NCBI GenBank assembly: GCA_946479535.1
Contig: CAMLGP010000068.1
Span: 1-9,096, forward strand
DNA: 9,096 nucleotides
Reading direction: 5' to 3'
Source of the DNA: an uncultured Bacteroidota bacterium
Lineage (GTDB): Bacteria; Bacteroidota; Bacteroidia; Chitinophagales; Chitinophagaceae
Position 1 is the first letter of the stretch, and each line of letters begins with the position of its first letter. The translations under genes and the position numbers were made by a program. Shown one piece after another: positions 1-6,654 of this stretch. Under the pieces are notes generated by a model. It did no database searches and was not told where the DNA came from. It saw only the letters and a list, made by a program, of their open reading frames with translations.

Positions 1-638
1 CCCTGGCCGGGTAACCAGTTGCTGTAGTCTTTAATCTTCAGTTTTCGTTTGTACCAGGAGGCAGAAAGGTCTCCACAAGCTGAAGCAAAGCCAGTGAACA
101 GGCCAAAAAGGGCCGCCTCGCTGATATTTACTTTTATCCAGGATCCCCCACGAAGGGCAGCAACAATGCAAAAGATCCAGCCTCCTGCAAGGCCTTCTAT
201 TGTCTTTGCTGGGCTAACTGAAGGCGCCAATTGATGTTTACCCCATAATTGCCCCGTGATCTGGCAAAAAGCATCAAATATAAATACCTGAAAGTATACA
301 AAGAGAAGGAAGGGCCACGCAAATACCCTGGAATAAAGTAAAAAACCGGTAGCGATAATTATAAATACAATAAAAGACAGCAGCGTTTGAAGCGCTCTGG
401 AATTGTCCCTGCTATTTATAACCAGCTCCACTAATGAGGCCATAGTAATTATCAGTGAGATCCAGAAGAAAAAATTGAATCCGATAGAAGTTAAAATAAT
501 TATCGTGATAAGGATATACACGAAATATTTTAGCCATCGTTTCCCGCTGATCGCTTTTGTTGCCTTACGGTTGCCAATAGCCATGCCTATTGCTCCAATA
601 ATTGCAAAAAATAAAGCATAATAAACAATAGGATGCAT
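1..638 (-). CDS. cdsA: Phosphatidate cytidylyltransferase (CdsA family), 3' end outside window
   Basis: Membrane enzyme that converts phosphatidic acid and CTP to CDP-diacylglycerol, the precursor of phospholipid head-group synthesis. My translation from the ATG at 638 gives 212 codons before the edge. It has many hydrophobic segments, then a CdsA core: D122-A-F-C-Q-I-T-G, followed by G133-K and S142-P-A-K-T-I-E-G149. The C-terminal family signature begins at S194 (S-W-Y-K-R, four residues, K203-D204, then S206 and L209-P210). Where the signature normally has H-G-G, this protein has Q212 followed by a codon starting GG, so the usual histidine is replaced. The ATG overlaps the TAA of the upstream phosphatidyltransferase by one base (TAATG), which suggests translational coupling. 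Family assignment is firm; substrate could be a related phosphatidate-like lipid. Confidence 0.88.
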   Translation of the reverse strand, partial: MHPIVYYALFFAIIGAIGMAIGNRKATKAISGKRWLKYFVYILITIIILTSIGFNFFFWISLIITMASLVELVINSRDNSRALQTLLSFIVFIIIATGFLLYSRVFAWPFLLFVYFQVFIFDAFCQITGQLWGKHQLAPSVSPAKTIEGLAGGWIFCIVAALRGGSWIKVNISEAALFGLFTGFASACGDLSASWYKRKLKIKDYSNWLPGQ

Positions 639-1210
639 TACTGGTGATTTTCTTTCATAATCCAATAAAGTCCTTTTACATTCTCTCTCGGTTTATCAAG
701 CATAGCTATTATTACTATTTCCTCTAAACAGGCAAGTGTTCCTGTTCCCAGGCCTATATAAAACAGTACAGGATAAAAATCAAACAGGAAAAGGCACATA
801 ATAAAGGCTCCCTGCAGGTACCCGGTAATCTTGAACAGATAGGTATGCAATCCAATTAAACCCCTGAATTTAGCAAACACTACGATATAAGAAAGAGCCC
901 AAACCAGGAAGAAAGTCCACCATAACCATTCATGAGGTTTAATAAACTCCCACTTGAAAAGCCATATAGCGAGAAAGGAGCAGATAAATGTTCCTGTGTC
1001 TGCCCAGGAATCAAGCCGGGCACCAATTTTTGTCTGCATATTAAATACACGGGCGATTATACCATCCAGCAGATCCGTTACCAGGCTAATGGCAATGAAC
1101 ACTGCGAACAGGTCCTGCTTTCCTGTAATAATCAGCCACATTATAAATGGAAATATAATAAGCCTGTAAAGAGAAAGTGTATTAGGGATATTCCAGAAAC
1201 GTTCTTTCAA
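638..1210 (-). CDS. CDP-alcohol phosphatidyltransferase
   Basis: Integral membrane enzyme that transfers a phosphatidyl (or similar) group from a CDP-lipid to an alcohol, or the reverse. The full class signature D-x2-D-G-x2-A-R-x8-G-x3-D-x3-D is present. Numbered from the farthest possible start (TTG at 1294), it is D74, D77-G78, A81-R82, G91, D95 and D99. Several transmembrane segments surround it. I chose the TTG at 1210 because it puts the family-typical N-terminus (M-K-E-R-F-W-N-I-P-N-T-L) at the start, giving 190 residues. The longer form from 1294 would overlap the divergent kinase gene and adds residues with no family match. No clear ribosome binding site supports either. Its stop overlaps the cdsA start, so the CDP-lipid maker and user are co-transcribed. 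The acceptor alcohol cannot be told from sequence. Confidence 0.85.
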   Translation of the reverse strand: MKERFWNIPNTLSLYRLIIFPFIMWLIITGKQDLFAVFIAISLVTDLLDGIIARVFNMQTKIGARLDSWADTGTFICSFLAIWLFKWEFIKPHEWLWWTFFLVWALSYIVVFAKFRGLIGLHTYLFKITGYLQGAFIMCLFLFDFYPVLFYIGLGTGTLACLEEIVIIAMLDKPRENVKGLYWIMKENHQ

Positions 1211-1282
1211 ATAAGCGCAGGTTTGTTTTCCTGGCTTGCAATATAATAAGTAATTTATCCTCCCAAAAACAACGGCTAATTT

Positions 1283-1945
1283 GTGAATCCCCAACTGCTG
1301 GCCCTACTCATATTTCTTGGAATATTGCTGGTACTAATTGGTATTTCAGAGCTTATATACCGGTTCTTTAGATTGCCAGCAGAAACATCTCGCAAATTCC
1401 TGCATGTAAGCGGTGGGCTTACCTGTCTTCTTCTGCCGGGATTTTTTAGTTCTCCCTGGTGGATACTTGCTCTGACCTCATCCGCCTTTCTCCTGCTATT
1501 TGCCACCTTTTTAATGAAAATGCTGAATTCGGTTCATAAGACTAAAAGAAACTCTATTGGAAGTGTTATTTTTCCTATTCCTGTATATTTCTGTTTTCTT
1601 GCAGCAGATATACTACACAATAATTTACTCTTCTATCTCCCTGTGTCATTGCTTGCCATATCAGATACTTCCGCTGAAATAGCGGGCACCAGATGGGGCC
1701 ATTTGACTAAACAATTCTTCAATGGACAGAAAACGCTGGCTGGTACAATGGCCTTTTTCGTAACCGCATTAATAATTTGTATAAGCTGGCTTTCCTATTT
1801 TCATCTTCCCATTCAGAGTATAATCATTGGAACACTTGTCATATCTATTGGCGCGGCTTTGGCGGAGCTGGTAACGCTTAAAGGATGGGATAATCTTACC
1901 ATTCCCGTTATCGCCGGAACTTTTATCTGGTTCTTTATAAAATAA
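1283..1945 (+). CDS. Lipid kinase of the SEC59/DGK1/VTE5 family (dolichol/phytol/diacylglycerol kinase-like)
   Basis: Polytopic membrane protein of 220 residues. Members of this family phosphorylate polyprenols, phytol or diacylglycerol, usually with CTP, and are distantly related to CdsA. Seen motifs: R37-K-F-L-H-V-S-G-G45 after the first membrane segment, S91-I-G-S-V-I-F-P-I-P, I126-S-D-T-S-A-E-I-A-G-T-R-W-G139, K150-T-L-A-G-T, and the C-terminal A194-E-L-V-T-L-K-G-W-D-N-L-T-I-P-V. The GTG at 1283 lies one codon after an in-frame stop (1277-1279), so it is close to the only start that keeps the first membrane segment; no Shine-Dalgarno is visible. The gene diverges from the phosphatidyltransferase/cdsA pair. 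Together they could make a lipid phosphate, activate it as a CDP-lipid and transfer it. The actual substrate is unknown. Confidence 0.8.
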   Translation: MNPQLLALLIFLGILLVLIGISELIYRFFRLPAETSRKFLHVSGGLTCLLLPGFFSSPWWILALTSSAFLLLFATFLMKMLNSVHKTKRNSIGSVIFPIPVYFCFLAADILHNNLLFYLPVSLLAISDTSAEIAGTRWGHLTKQFFNGQKTLAGTMAFFVTALIICISWLSYFHLPIQSIIIGTLVISIGAALAELVTLKGWDNLTIPVIAGTFIWFFIK

Positions 1946-1981
1946 AAAGAGGCAGTCTCATAAGTCCGAGATAGCCTCTTT
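1946..1981. terminator. Bidirectional hairpin terminator between convergent genes
   Basis: Stem AAAGAGGC (1946-1953) pairs with GCCTCTTT (1974-1981), and an inner TCTC/GAGA stem (1956-1959 with 1968-1971) extends it. It begins right after the kinase stop. On the minus strand it is followed by a T-rich run (complement of 1933-1948), so it can also end the rtcB transcript arriving from the right. Confidence 0.8.
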
Positions 1982-2031
1982 GCCATTACAAATCCTATTT
2001 GTGGAATTCAGCGGATCCTCTCCCGGTATCA

Positions 2032-3477
2032 TTATTCACCCGGCACATCATCTCTTTTCTTCCAGGTCTTATGCTTTGCTCCATCCATCTTAACGATCTT
2101 CGGAGTAAACTTTCCAACGATATCCACCAGCTGGTGCTGACTTTTCATGACAACCTCGATATCCTTGTAAGCAAAAGGAGATTCATCCAGTCCACCACCA
2201 AGCAATTTTACTCCATGCTTTTGTAGTTCGTCCTTCATTTGCTTATCAGTTACCGACTGCATCGCCCTGGTACGACTCATTTTTCTACCCGCACCATGGG
2301 AAGCAGAGTTAACAGCGGCTGATTCACCTTTTCCTTTTACAATGAACCCGGGAGCTGTCATAGATCCGGGAATAACCCCCAATACATCCTTGCCGGCAGG
2401 AGTTGCCCCTTTACGATGAACAATTACATCCTTTCCTTCCCATTTTTCTTTCCATGCAAAATTGTGATGGTTTTCAACCATCTTTACTGGTTTACGACCT
2501 AACTGTTTTGCAATTTTAGCATGAATGATGTGGTGGCAGGCAGAAGCGTAATCACCTGCAAGGTTCATAGCCAGCCAGTATTCCATTCCTTCTTCCTCAT
2601 CTAAAGTAAGCCATGCCAGGTTCTTCGCATCTTGTGGCAAACGTCTCTTGCTGATCGCCAGCTTAGTATAATAGTTGGCAATATTTGCACCCAATGCCCT
2701 GGAACCAGAATGAGACAACAGTCCTGTATACTTTCCGGCCTCAATACCTAATTTCTCATCTTTTTCAGCAATCTCTACCATACCAAATTCCACAAAGTGA
2801 TTACCCGAACCGGATGAACCTAATTGTTTCCAGGCACGGCCGTGCAGTCCTTTCAGTAAAGGCAATTGTTTAAACAACTCGCTTTCCATTACTTCATCAT
2901 CTTCCGCCTGTTTGAACAGAGCACCACTACCGAAAAGTGTTGCCTCATTGATCTCTCTGGCAAAATAACCTTCCTTTTGGATCAGCTCTTTTGGATCAAT
3001 ATCAAAAAGGCTCAAACACATTCTACAACCAATATCCACTCCAACACCATAAGGAATAACGGCATTTTCAGTGGCCAGTACACCACCAATAGGTAGACCA
3101 TACCCACTATGGGCATCCGGCATTAATGCACCGGCCACACTAATAGGCAACTTAGCCGCCTGGTACATCTGGTGCATGGCGCCCTCTTCTATATGCTCCT
3201 GTCCAAATACATTGAATTGAATTCCTGATTGGTTCAACGAAATGTTCTGTCCCTCCAGTTCTTCTTTTGGAATCAACTGTTTTGCAATCAAACCCAGGGC
3301 TTCATCATTGGCATAGTCGTCAGGAGCCTGTAGAACTCCTTTCAGGATAGCAAGTGCTTCTTCCTTTGAGTGATGCTTAAAATTCTTCTCCATTACATTC
3401 ATGGCAATGCTAATCACCGGTCCTTCAGGGAACCCGATAGCTCTTAGCTCTTTTCCTTCTATTTTTAATTTACTCAT
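2032..3477 (-). CDS. rtcB: RNA-splicing ligase RtcB
   Basis: GTP- and Mn-dependent RNA ligase that joins 2',3'-cyclic phosphate or 3'-phosphate ends to 5'-OH ends, as in tRNA splicing and repair of endonuclease-cleaved RNA. The protein has 481 residues, a normal length. Active-site motifs are all present: M119-P-D-A-H-S-G-Y-G, G145-V-D-I-G-C151 (metal ligands D148 and C151), G225-N-H227-F-V-E, L254-S-H256-S-G-S-R, V334-E-N-H-H-N, H354-R-K-G-A-T-P-A-G, and S393-H394-G-A-G-R, whose histidine is the one guanylylated in the family. It should therefore be active. The ATG at 3477 has only a weak AAAGGA just before it. An intrinsic terminator separates it from the slipin gene upstream, so it may depend on read-through or on its own promoter. 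No archease gene is visible in the window. Confidence 0.97.
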   Translation of the reverse strand: MSKLKIEGKELRAIGFPEGPVISIAMNVMEKNFKHHSKEEALAILKGVLQAPDDYANDEALGLIAKQLIPKEELEGQNISLNQSGIQFNVFGQEHIEEGAMHQMYQAAKLPISVAGALMPDAHSGYGLPIGGVLATENAVIPYGVGVDIGCRMCLSLFDIDPKELIQKEGYFAREINEATLFGSGALFKQAEDDEVMESELFKQLPLLKGLHGRAWKQLGSSGSGNHFVEFGMVEIAEKDEKLGIEAGKYTGLLSHSGSRALGANIANYYTKLAISKRRLPQDAKNLAWLTLDEEEGMEYWLAMNLAGDYASACHHIIHAKIAKQLGRKPVKMVENHHNFAWKEKWEGKDVIVHRKGATPAGKDVLGVIPGSMTAPGFIVKGKGESAAVNSASHGAGRKMSRTRAMQSVTDKQMKDELQKHGVKLLGGGLDESPFAYKDIEVVMKSQHQLVDIVGKFTPKIVKMDGAKHKTWKKRDDVPGE

Positions 3478-3515
3478 TCCTTTCGTTTTAAATCAGATTC
3501 ACTAATTAAAGATCC

Positions 3516-3549
3516 TAAAAACATCCGGTACCGGATAGATACCGGATGT
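3516..3549 (-). terminator. Intrinsic terminator between slipin and rtcB
   Basis: A perfect 10-bp stem, ACATCCGGTA (3521-3530) with TACCGGATGT (3540-3549), is followed on the minus strand by a run of five to six T (complement of 3516-3521). It starts a few bases after the slipin stop codon and lies about 40 bases upstream of the rtcB start. It should end most transcripts from the upstream genes or act as an attenuator for rtcB. Confidence 0.85.
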
Positions 3550-3553
3550 CTGG

Positions 3554-4654
3554 TTATTTCTGAGCTACAAATATTTGTTTCAACTGCTCAATCAGCATGC
3601 CGTTACCACTTACGCTAATGTTGTTGATCTTCTCTGCAATCTTTTCAACATATTCCATTTCCTTCAGTTTCCAAAGCATTGCATTTTCTTCCATCAGTTT
3701 GGCAGTATTCAGCAAACTACGGGTGCTGGCAGTTTCCTCACGACGCATGATAGTGTTTGCCTGAGCTTTTTTCTCGGCAATCAGTACCTGATTCATGATC
3801 TCTTTCACATCACCCGGCAGGATGATATCACGGATACCGAAGTCCTTCACTTCCACACCCAGGGCCTCGGCCTTGTCTTTCACGCTCTGCAATACGTATG
3901 GAACAATGTGCTCCTTCTTTTCCAGTAATTCATCAAAATTGTAGCCGGCTACATACTGGCGCAATGCCAGCTGAAAAGCCACATAAAGCTGCTTATCATA
4001 CTCTTTATTCTGCAAAACCGCCTTTTCAATGTCAGCAACACGGTATTGTGCCCAGGCATTGATACGCAGTCCAGCCTTGTCTCTGGTCAGAATTTCCTGA
4101 CCATTAATTTCCAGCTGCTGCTGACGCATGTCAACTCTCGCTACGTGAACAGCAATATTGTTCTTCCACCAGTAGTATACACCACTTTCCAGCACTCTTT
4201 CATATTTACCATCGATGAACAATACTGCCTTTTCATAATTCTCAACACTCACGCTGCGAACAAACGGAGCTACAAGCTTATTCATCAGGGTTGCACGGTC
4301 CAGCTTTTCAGTGATTTCCAGCTTGCTGATATCAGCCCGTACAAATTCATGCTGTATAATGCTTTTCCAGAAAGCATAACGGCCTGCAGTCAAAACCTCT
4401 TTCAGCAAACCATTTTCGTAATGAAGCACAATTTCATTGTCCTTCACTTCCACAACATGCAGGATATCAGCCAGGGCTTTATCCTGAAGCAGGATGTTGA
4501 GTTCAACTGGTGCAACAAATGGTTTAGTGATATCAAATCCCCAAACTTTTGCATTTTTCCAGAACCAGTATTTTCCTGCCATCAGCATACGCTGATATTC
4601 GCCATTTTTAAATACCAGACCAACCTGGTAGGCGTTAATTTTTACAATTCTCAT
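3554..4654 (-). CDS. SPFH/band 7 domain (slipin-like) protein with triplicated N-terminal module
   Basis: A 366-residue protein. The C-terminal two thirds look like an SPFH/band 7 domain: V172-A-R-V-D-M-R, an I186/L189-T-R-D-K-A-G-L-R-I-N-A-W-A-Q-Y-R-V stretch, V268/G273-I-R-D-I-I-L-P, then a charged helix with A293-E-K-K-A-Q-A-N typical of slipins and stomatins. Such proteins oligomerise into scaffolds. Unlike classical slipins it has no N-terminal membrane segment. Instead a module with pattern G-x-Y-x-R-x-L-x-x-G-x-Y-x-x-W-K occurs three times (about 11-34, 74-98 and 142-165). The start is well supported: AGGAGG lies four bases before the ATG. Slipin genes beside rtcB are, to my knowledge, a recurring arrangement. 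I infer a scaffold for RNA repair; there is no catalytic motif. Confidence 0.85.
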   Translation of the reverse strand: MRIVKINAYQVGLVFKNGEYQRMLMAGKYWFWKNAKVWGFDITKPFVAPVELNILLQDKALADILHVVEVKDNEIVLHYENGLLKEVLTAGRYAFWKSIIQHEFVRADISKLEITEKLDRATLMNKLVAPFVRSVSVENYEKAVLFIDGKYERVLESGVYYWWKNNIAVHVARVDMRQQQLEINGQEILTRDKAGLRINAWAQYRVADIEKAVLQNKEYDKQLYVAFQLALRQYVAGYNFDELLEKKEHIVPYVLQSVKDKAEALGVEVKDFGIRDIILPGDVKEIMNQVLIAEKKAQANTIMRREETASTRSLLNTAKLMEENAMLWKLKEMEYVEKIAEKINNISVSGNGMLIEQLKQIFVAQK

Positions 4655-4683
4655 ATTTCCTCCTTCTTTCCTTTTGCGGAAAG
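4655..4683 (-). promoter_or_regulatory. Strong Shine-Dalgarno with adjacent hairpin before slipin
   Basis: Minus-strand AGGAGG (complement of 4659-4664) is four bases from the slipin ATG. A perfect 6-bp hairpin, CTTTCC (4666-4671) with GGAAAG (4678-4683), sits directly upstream. Strong Shine-Dalgarno sites are uncommon in Bacteroidota, so this one may be under special translational control. Confidence 0.65.
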
Positions 4684-4949
4684 CTTTAGCGTTTAAATAA
4701 TTTAATGAATAAAGCCAGTTTTATACACCATCTGCTAGTAACGGAGTCTGATTTTCAATAATGTTCGCCAGATCAGTTCATCAGTCTCTCCCTCATTACA
4801 TTTTGTAATGACATCTGACTACTGAAGTGAATAACTTCCACTATTTGAGATCAGTCTTCAGGTTAGTACCGGATTGCTGCCTGTTCTGTCCTGAGACATT
4901 CAAGCAGCCGGTAATAAACCTGGCTTTATTTTCTGGTCACCATTTTTTA
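4684..4949 (-). other. Gene-free, structured leader between permuted tRNAs and slipin
   Basis: No credible ORF. Two clear hairpins are present: TCATTAC/GTAATGA (4793-4799 with 4805-4811) and GAAGT/ACTTC (4824-4828 with 4834-4838), each with a five-base loop. Neither is followed by a T run, so they are not terminators. I see no confident promoter. The stretch may be the structured 5' leader of the slipin mRNA, or a processing spacer after the permuted tRNAs. Confidence 0.45.
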
Positions 4950-4965
4950 GGAAGCGGTGGACTTC

Positions 4966-5048
4966 AACCTCTACATTATCAGTGTAGTGCTCTACCGTTG
5001 AGCTATCCAGTAGATCCTTACGGAATCTGGAGCGGGAGTTGAACCCGC
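4966..5048 (-). tRNA. Circularly permuted tRNA-Ile(GAU)-like gene
   Basis: On the minus strand the 3' half comes first: T stem GCGGG (5048-5044), loop TTCAACT, CCCGC, then acceptor TCCAG (5031-5027). A short spacer capped by TCC-GTAA-GGA follows. Then comes the 5' half: acceptor CTGGA (5010-5006), TA, D arm GCTC-AACGGTA-GAGC, anticodon arm CTACA-CTGATAA-TGTAG with anticodon GAU (4980-4978), and variable loop AGGTT (4970-4966). Joining the outer ends in the variable loop gives a cloverleaf, although the acceptor stem has only 5 clear base pairs. Read in the normal direction, the 5' half lacks any proper T arm. The outer flanks can pair (ACTT 5052-5049 with AAGT 4964-4961; AAGC 5056-5053 with GCTT 4955-4952), which could bring the ends together. 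It may also be a decoy or regulatory RNA rather than a working tRNA. Confidence 0.7.
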
Positions 5049-5049
5049 A

Positions 5050-5122
5050 AGTGCTTTGCTCTACCACTGAGCTACCGGGCTAATGCCCGGACGGGAGTTG
5101 AACCCATGACCCAAGCGTTATG
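5050..5122 (-). tRNA. Circularly permuted tRNA gene with CAU anticodon (Met or Ile2 type)
   Basis: On the minus strand the 3' half comes first: CATAA (5122-5118), anticodon stem CGCTT, variable loop GGGTC, T arm ATGGG-TTCAACT-CCCGT (5107-5091), acceptor CCGGGC (5090-5085). After ATTA the 5' half follows: acceptor GCCCGG (5080-5075), TA, D arm GCTC-AGTGGTA-GAGC, A, then AAGCACT (5056-5050). Joining ...ACT to CAT... rebuilds the classic anticodon loop CTCATAA closed by AAGC/GCTT. The acceptor is a perfect 6-bp stem with a 4-base loop; position 1/72 would be A/A. Read as a normal gene, the 5' half runs into a T arm with no anticodon arm and a non-complementary acceptor. CCGC (5126-5123) and GCGG (5048-5045) outside the ends can pair. 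The break lies in the anticodon loop, as in a nuclease-nicked tRNA. Confidence 0.75.
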
Positions 5123-5171
5123 GCGGACATGTCCCTGCGAGAACAATAGCATACAGATAGCAACTGCTTCT

Positions 5172-5246
5172 GCACTGCCGTGCTTCTTTGAAACACTGAC
5201 CTGGTTTGTATTTCACAGATCCACATCCGTCTTGCCGTTAAGCAAG
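5172..5246 (-). ncRNA. Run of contiguous hairpins, possible degenerate tRNA-like RNA
   Basis: In the 180-bp gap after the PcfJ gene, three perfect or G-U stems lie end to end with no spacer. They are CTTGC/GCAAG (5231-5235 with 5242-5246), ACGGAT/ATCTGT on the minus strand (5225-5230 with 5215-5220), and GAAATAC/GTGTTTC (5208-5214 with 5190-5196). A fourth, GCAC/GTGC (5172-5175 with 5180-5183), follows. The order resembles D, anticodon and T arms without an acceptor stem, and the first loop holds an AACGG like a D loop. There is no TTCRA T loop, so a tRNA call is not justified. A GGACATGTCC palindrome (5125-5134) separates this from the permuted tRNA. Confidence 0.35.
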
Positions 5247-5302
5247 CTCTTTATTGATATTTCTACCTAAGTAATTCGTATAAATCCATTCATAGGCATT
5301 CC

Positions 5303-6556
5303 TTATAAATACGGGTTAACTGACAAATCATTCTTCTTTGCCCATAACTCAAGATGTTTTTTAACTTCATCTGATATTTTCCCATTCATTCTGCTCTTGG
5401 CCTGAACTATTCTTTTTGAAAAAAGATTTACCTCAACTGTTGCCATTCGTTCCATTAATACCCCTTGGATATATCTGCGGAAAGAAAAGATCGCAGAGCG
5501 TCCGGTAAAGCAATAATGAATATAGGTTCCTACACAATGTTTCATGACTCTACCTTCGTCTGCAAGCAGCCTGGACCCTGTTAATTCCTCCAATTGTATA
5601 TATTCATCCTTCTTTTCCACTCTGTACTCTTTTATTCCGCAGGAATTCCACGATTGATTTCCTTTCATTAGAACGACCTGTTTATGCCATTCGTCACTCT
5701 GCCTTAACAGAGATTGTAAGGTCCTTCCTTTCAAAGAATACTCGGGATTCACTCGTTTGGAGTCCCTCACGTGATCAATCAGTTGCGTTACGTGTTCATG
5801 GCTAAACATTTCCCCATTGATCAGAATTCGTATAAATGCTTCCCAAAAATCTTCCTGCTCGTAAGGCTTTGATCCAATCCAGGAATACGCTATTCTCTCA
5901 GCCAACCGATTGTCCCCATTCATACCTTTTACCTGTGCCCAGCGTAATGCTTCACTGATATTGAATACAGCGGGAGCCTGCAAAAAGTAATGAGCCATTT
6001 TCTGGGTAAACGGCAGAGGCATATTTGGAAGCTCTCTTGCCTTCTTACCTGTTCCAATATGAATAAACCAGAGTATATATTCAGATTTATCCTTTTCATA
6101 AAATGCCTTATACAGAAACTCCGGTACTTTATATTGACAAAAGAGATAAAGAGCCAGTTCATGAACCTGTGTAACGCCTCTCTTTGAAACTGGTTCCCAG
6201 CAAAAAATATCTTTTATCCATTGCTTCCTTAACTTAAACATATTGAATACAGCCTGGATATAATCTTCTCCTGACATCACTGATGAATATCTGTATAAAT
6301 ACAGGAACACATTCTTCAGCACTGCTCTTTCCTCCCCCTTAACTGGCTTGCCTGAAAAGCATTCATTTATTTTCCAAATCCTGCGGTCACAGAAATAAGA
6401 GCTTAAATCCTTTTCCAGGTATAACTGGAGTATGATCTCATCAAATTTCTTGAACCGCTTTCTGGAAAATTTTAATGCATTAGTAATGATCTCCTCCTTT
6501 TCCTGAGCTGCCAGCAATTGTTCGTGTTTTATAGCTTTACGTGTCTTCATAATCAT
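5303..6556 (-). CDS. PcfJ-domain protein
   Basis: A 417-residue protein, probably cytoplasmic, with no signal peptide or membrane segment. The first 300 residues are helical, lysine- and aromatic-rich, and I recognise no domain there. The C-terminal part matches the PcfJ-like family: L322-E-E-L, L330/L331-A-D-E-G335-R-V-M338-K-H340-C341-V-G-T-Y, then S354-A-I-F-S-F-R, M371-A-T-V-E-V and I383-V-Q-A-K-S-R-M-N391. PcfJ was named from an enterococcal conjugative plasmid; its biochemical role is, to my knowledge, unsettled. Two starts are possible, ATG 6556 and ATG 6550; the second gives M-K-T-R-K. Neither has a Shine-Dalgarno. It sits 98 bases downstream of the YkuK-like gene on the same strand, so co-transcription is likely. 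The invariant-looking H-C-V motif could be catalytic or metal-binding, but this is a guess. Confidence 0.75.
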   Translation of the reverse strand: MIMKTRKAIKHEQLLAAQEKEEIITNALKFSRKRFKKFDEIILQLYLEKDLSSYFCDRRIWKINECFSGKPVKGEERAVLKNVFLYLYRYSSVMSGEDYIQAVFNMFKLRKQWIKDIFCWEPVSKRGVTQVHELALYLFCQYKVPEFLYKAFYEKDKSEYILWFIHIGTGKKARELPNMPLPFTQKMAHYFLQAPAVFNISEALRWAQVKGMNGDNRLAERIAYSWIGSKPYEQEDFWEAFIRILINGEMFSHEHVTQLIDHVRDSKRVNPEYSLKGRTLQSLLRQSDEWHKQVVLMKGNQSWNSCGIKEYRVEKKDEYIQLEELTGSRLLADEGRVMKHCVGTYIHYCFTGRSAIFSFRRYIQGVLMERMATVEVNLFSKRIVQAKSRMNGKISDEVKKHLELWAKKNDLSVNPYL

Positions 6557-6654
6557 TCTGCTTACGCGAGAAATAAAATATCCCTCTACTGTGGTAAAAT
6601 CCGTTTACCTGCCTTGCATTTTGGATGATCTTATTCATTGATTTCATTTAAAAA

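Noticed and set aside
932..1246. 104-codon plus-strand ORF
   Set aside because: Antisense to the phosphatidyltransferase, which has its complete catalytic signature in the other strand.
4046..4696. 216-codon plus-strand ORF
   Set aside because: Antisense to the slipin gene; composition is typical of a shadow frame and no domain is recognisable.
4684..4949. Riboswitch before slipin
   Set aside because: Hairpins exist but match no riboswitch consensus I know, and no terminator or clear expression platform is visible.
5025..5080. Normal-order tRNA from GCCCGG (5080) to TCCAGAT (5025)
   Set aside because: Acceptor strands are not complementary and only nine bases lie between D and T arms, so there is no anticodon arm. 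The permuted reading explains both halves.
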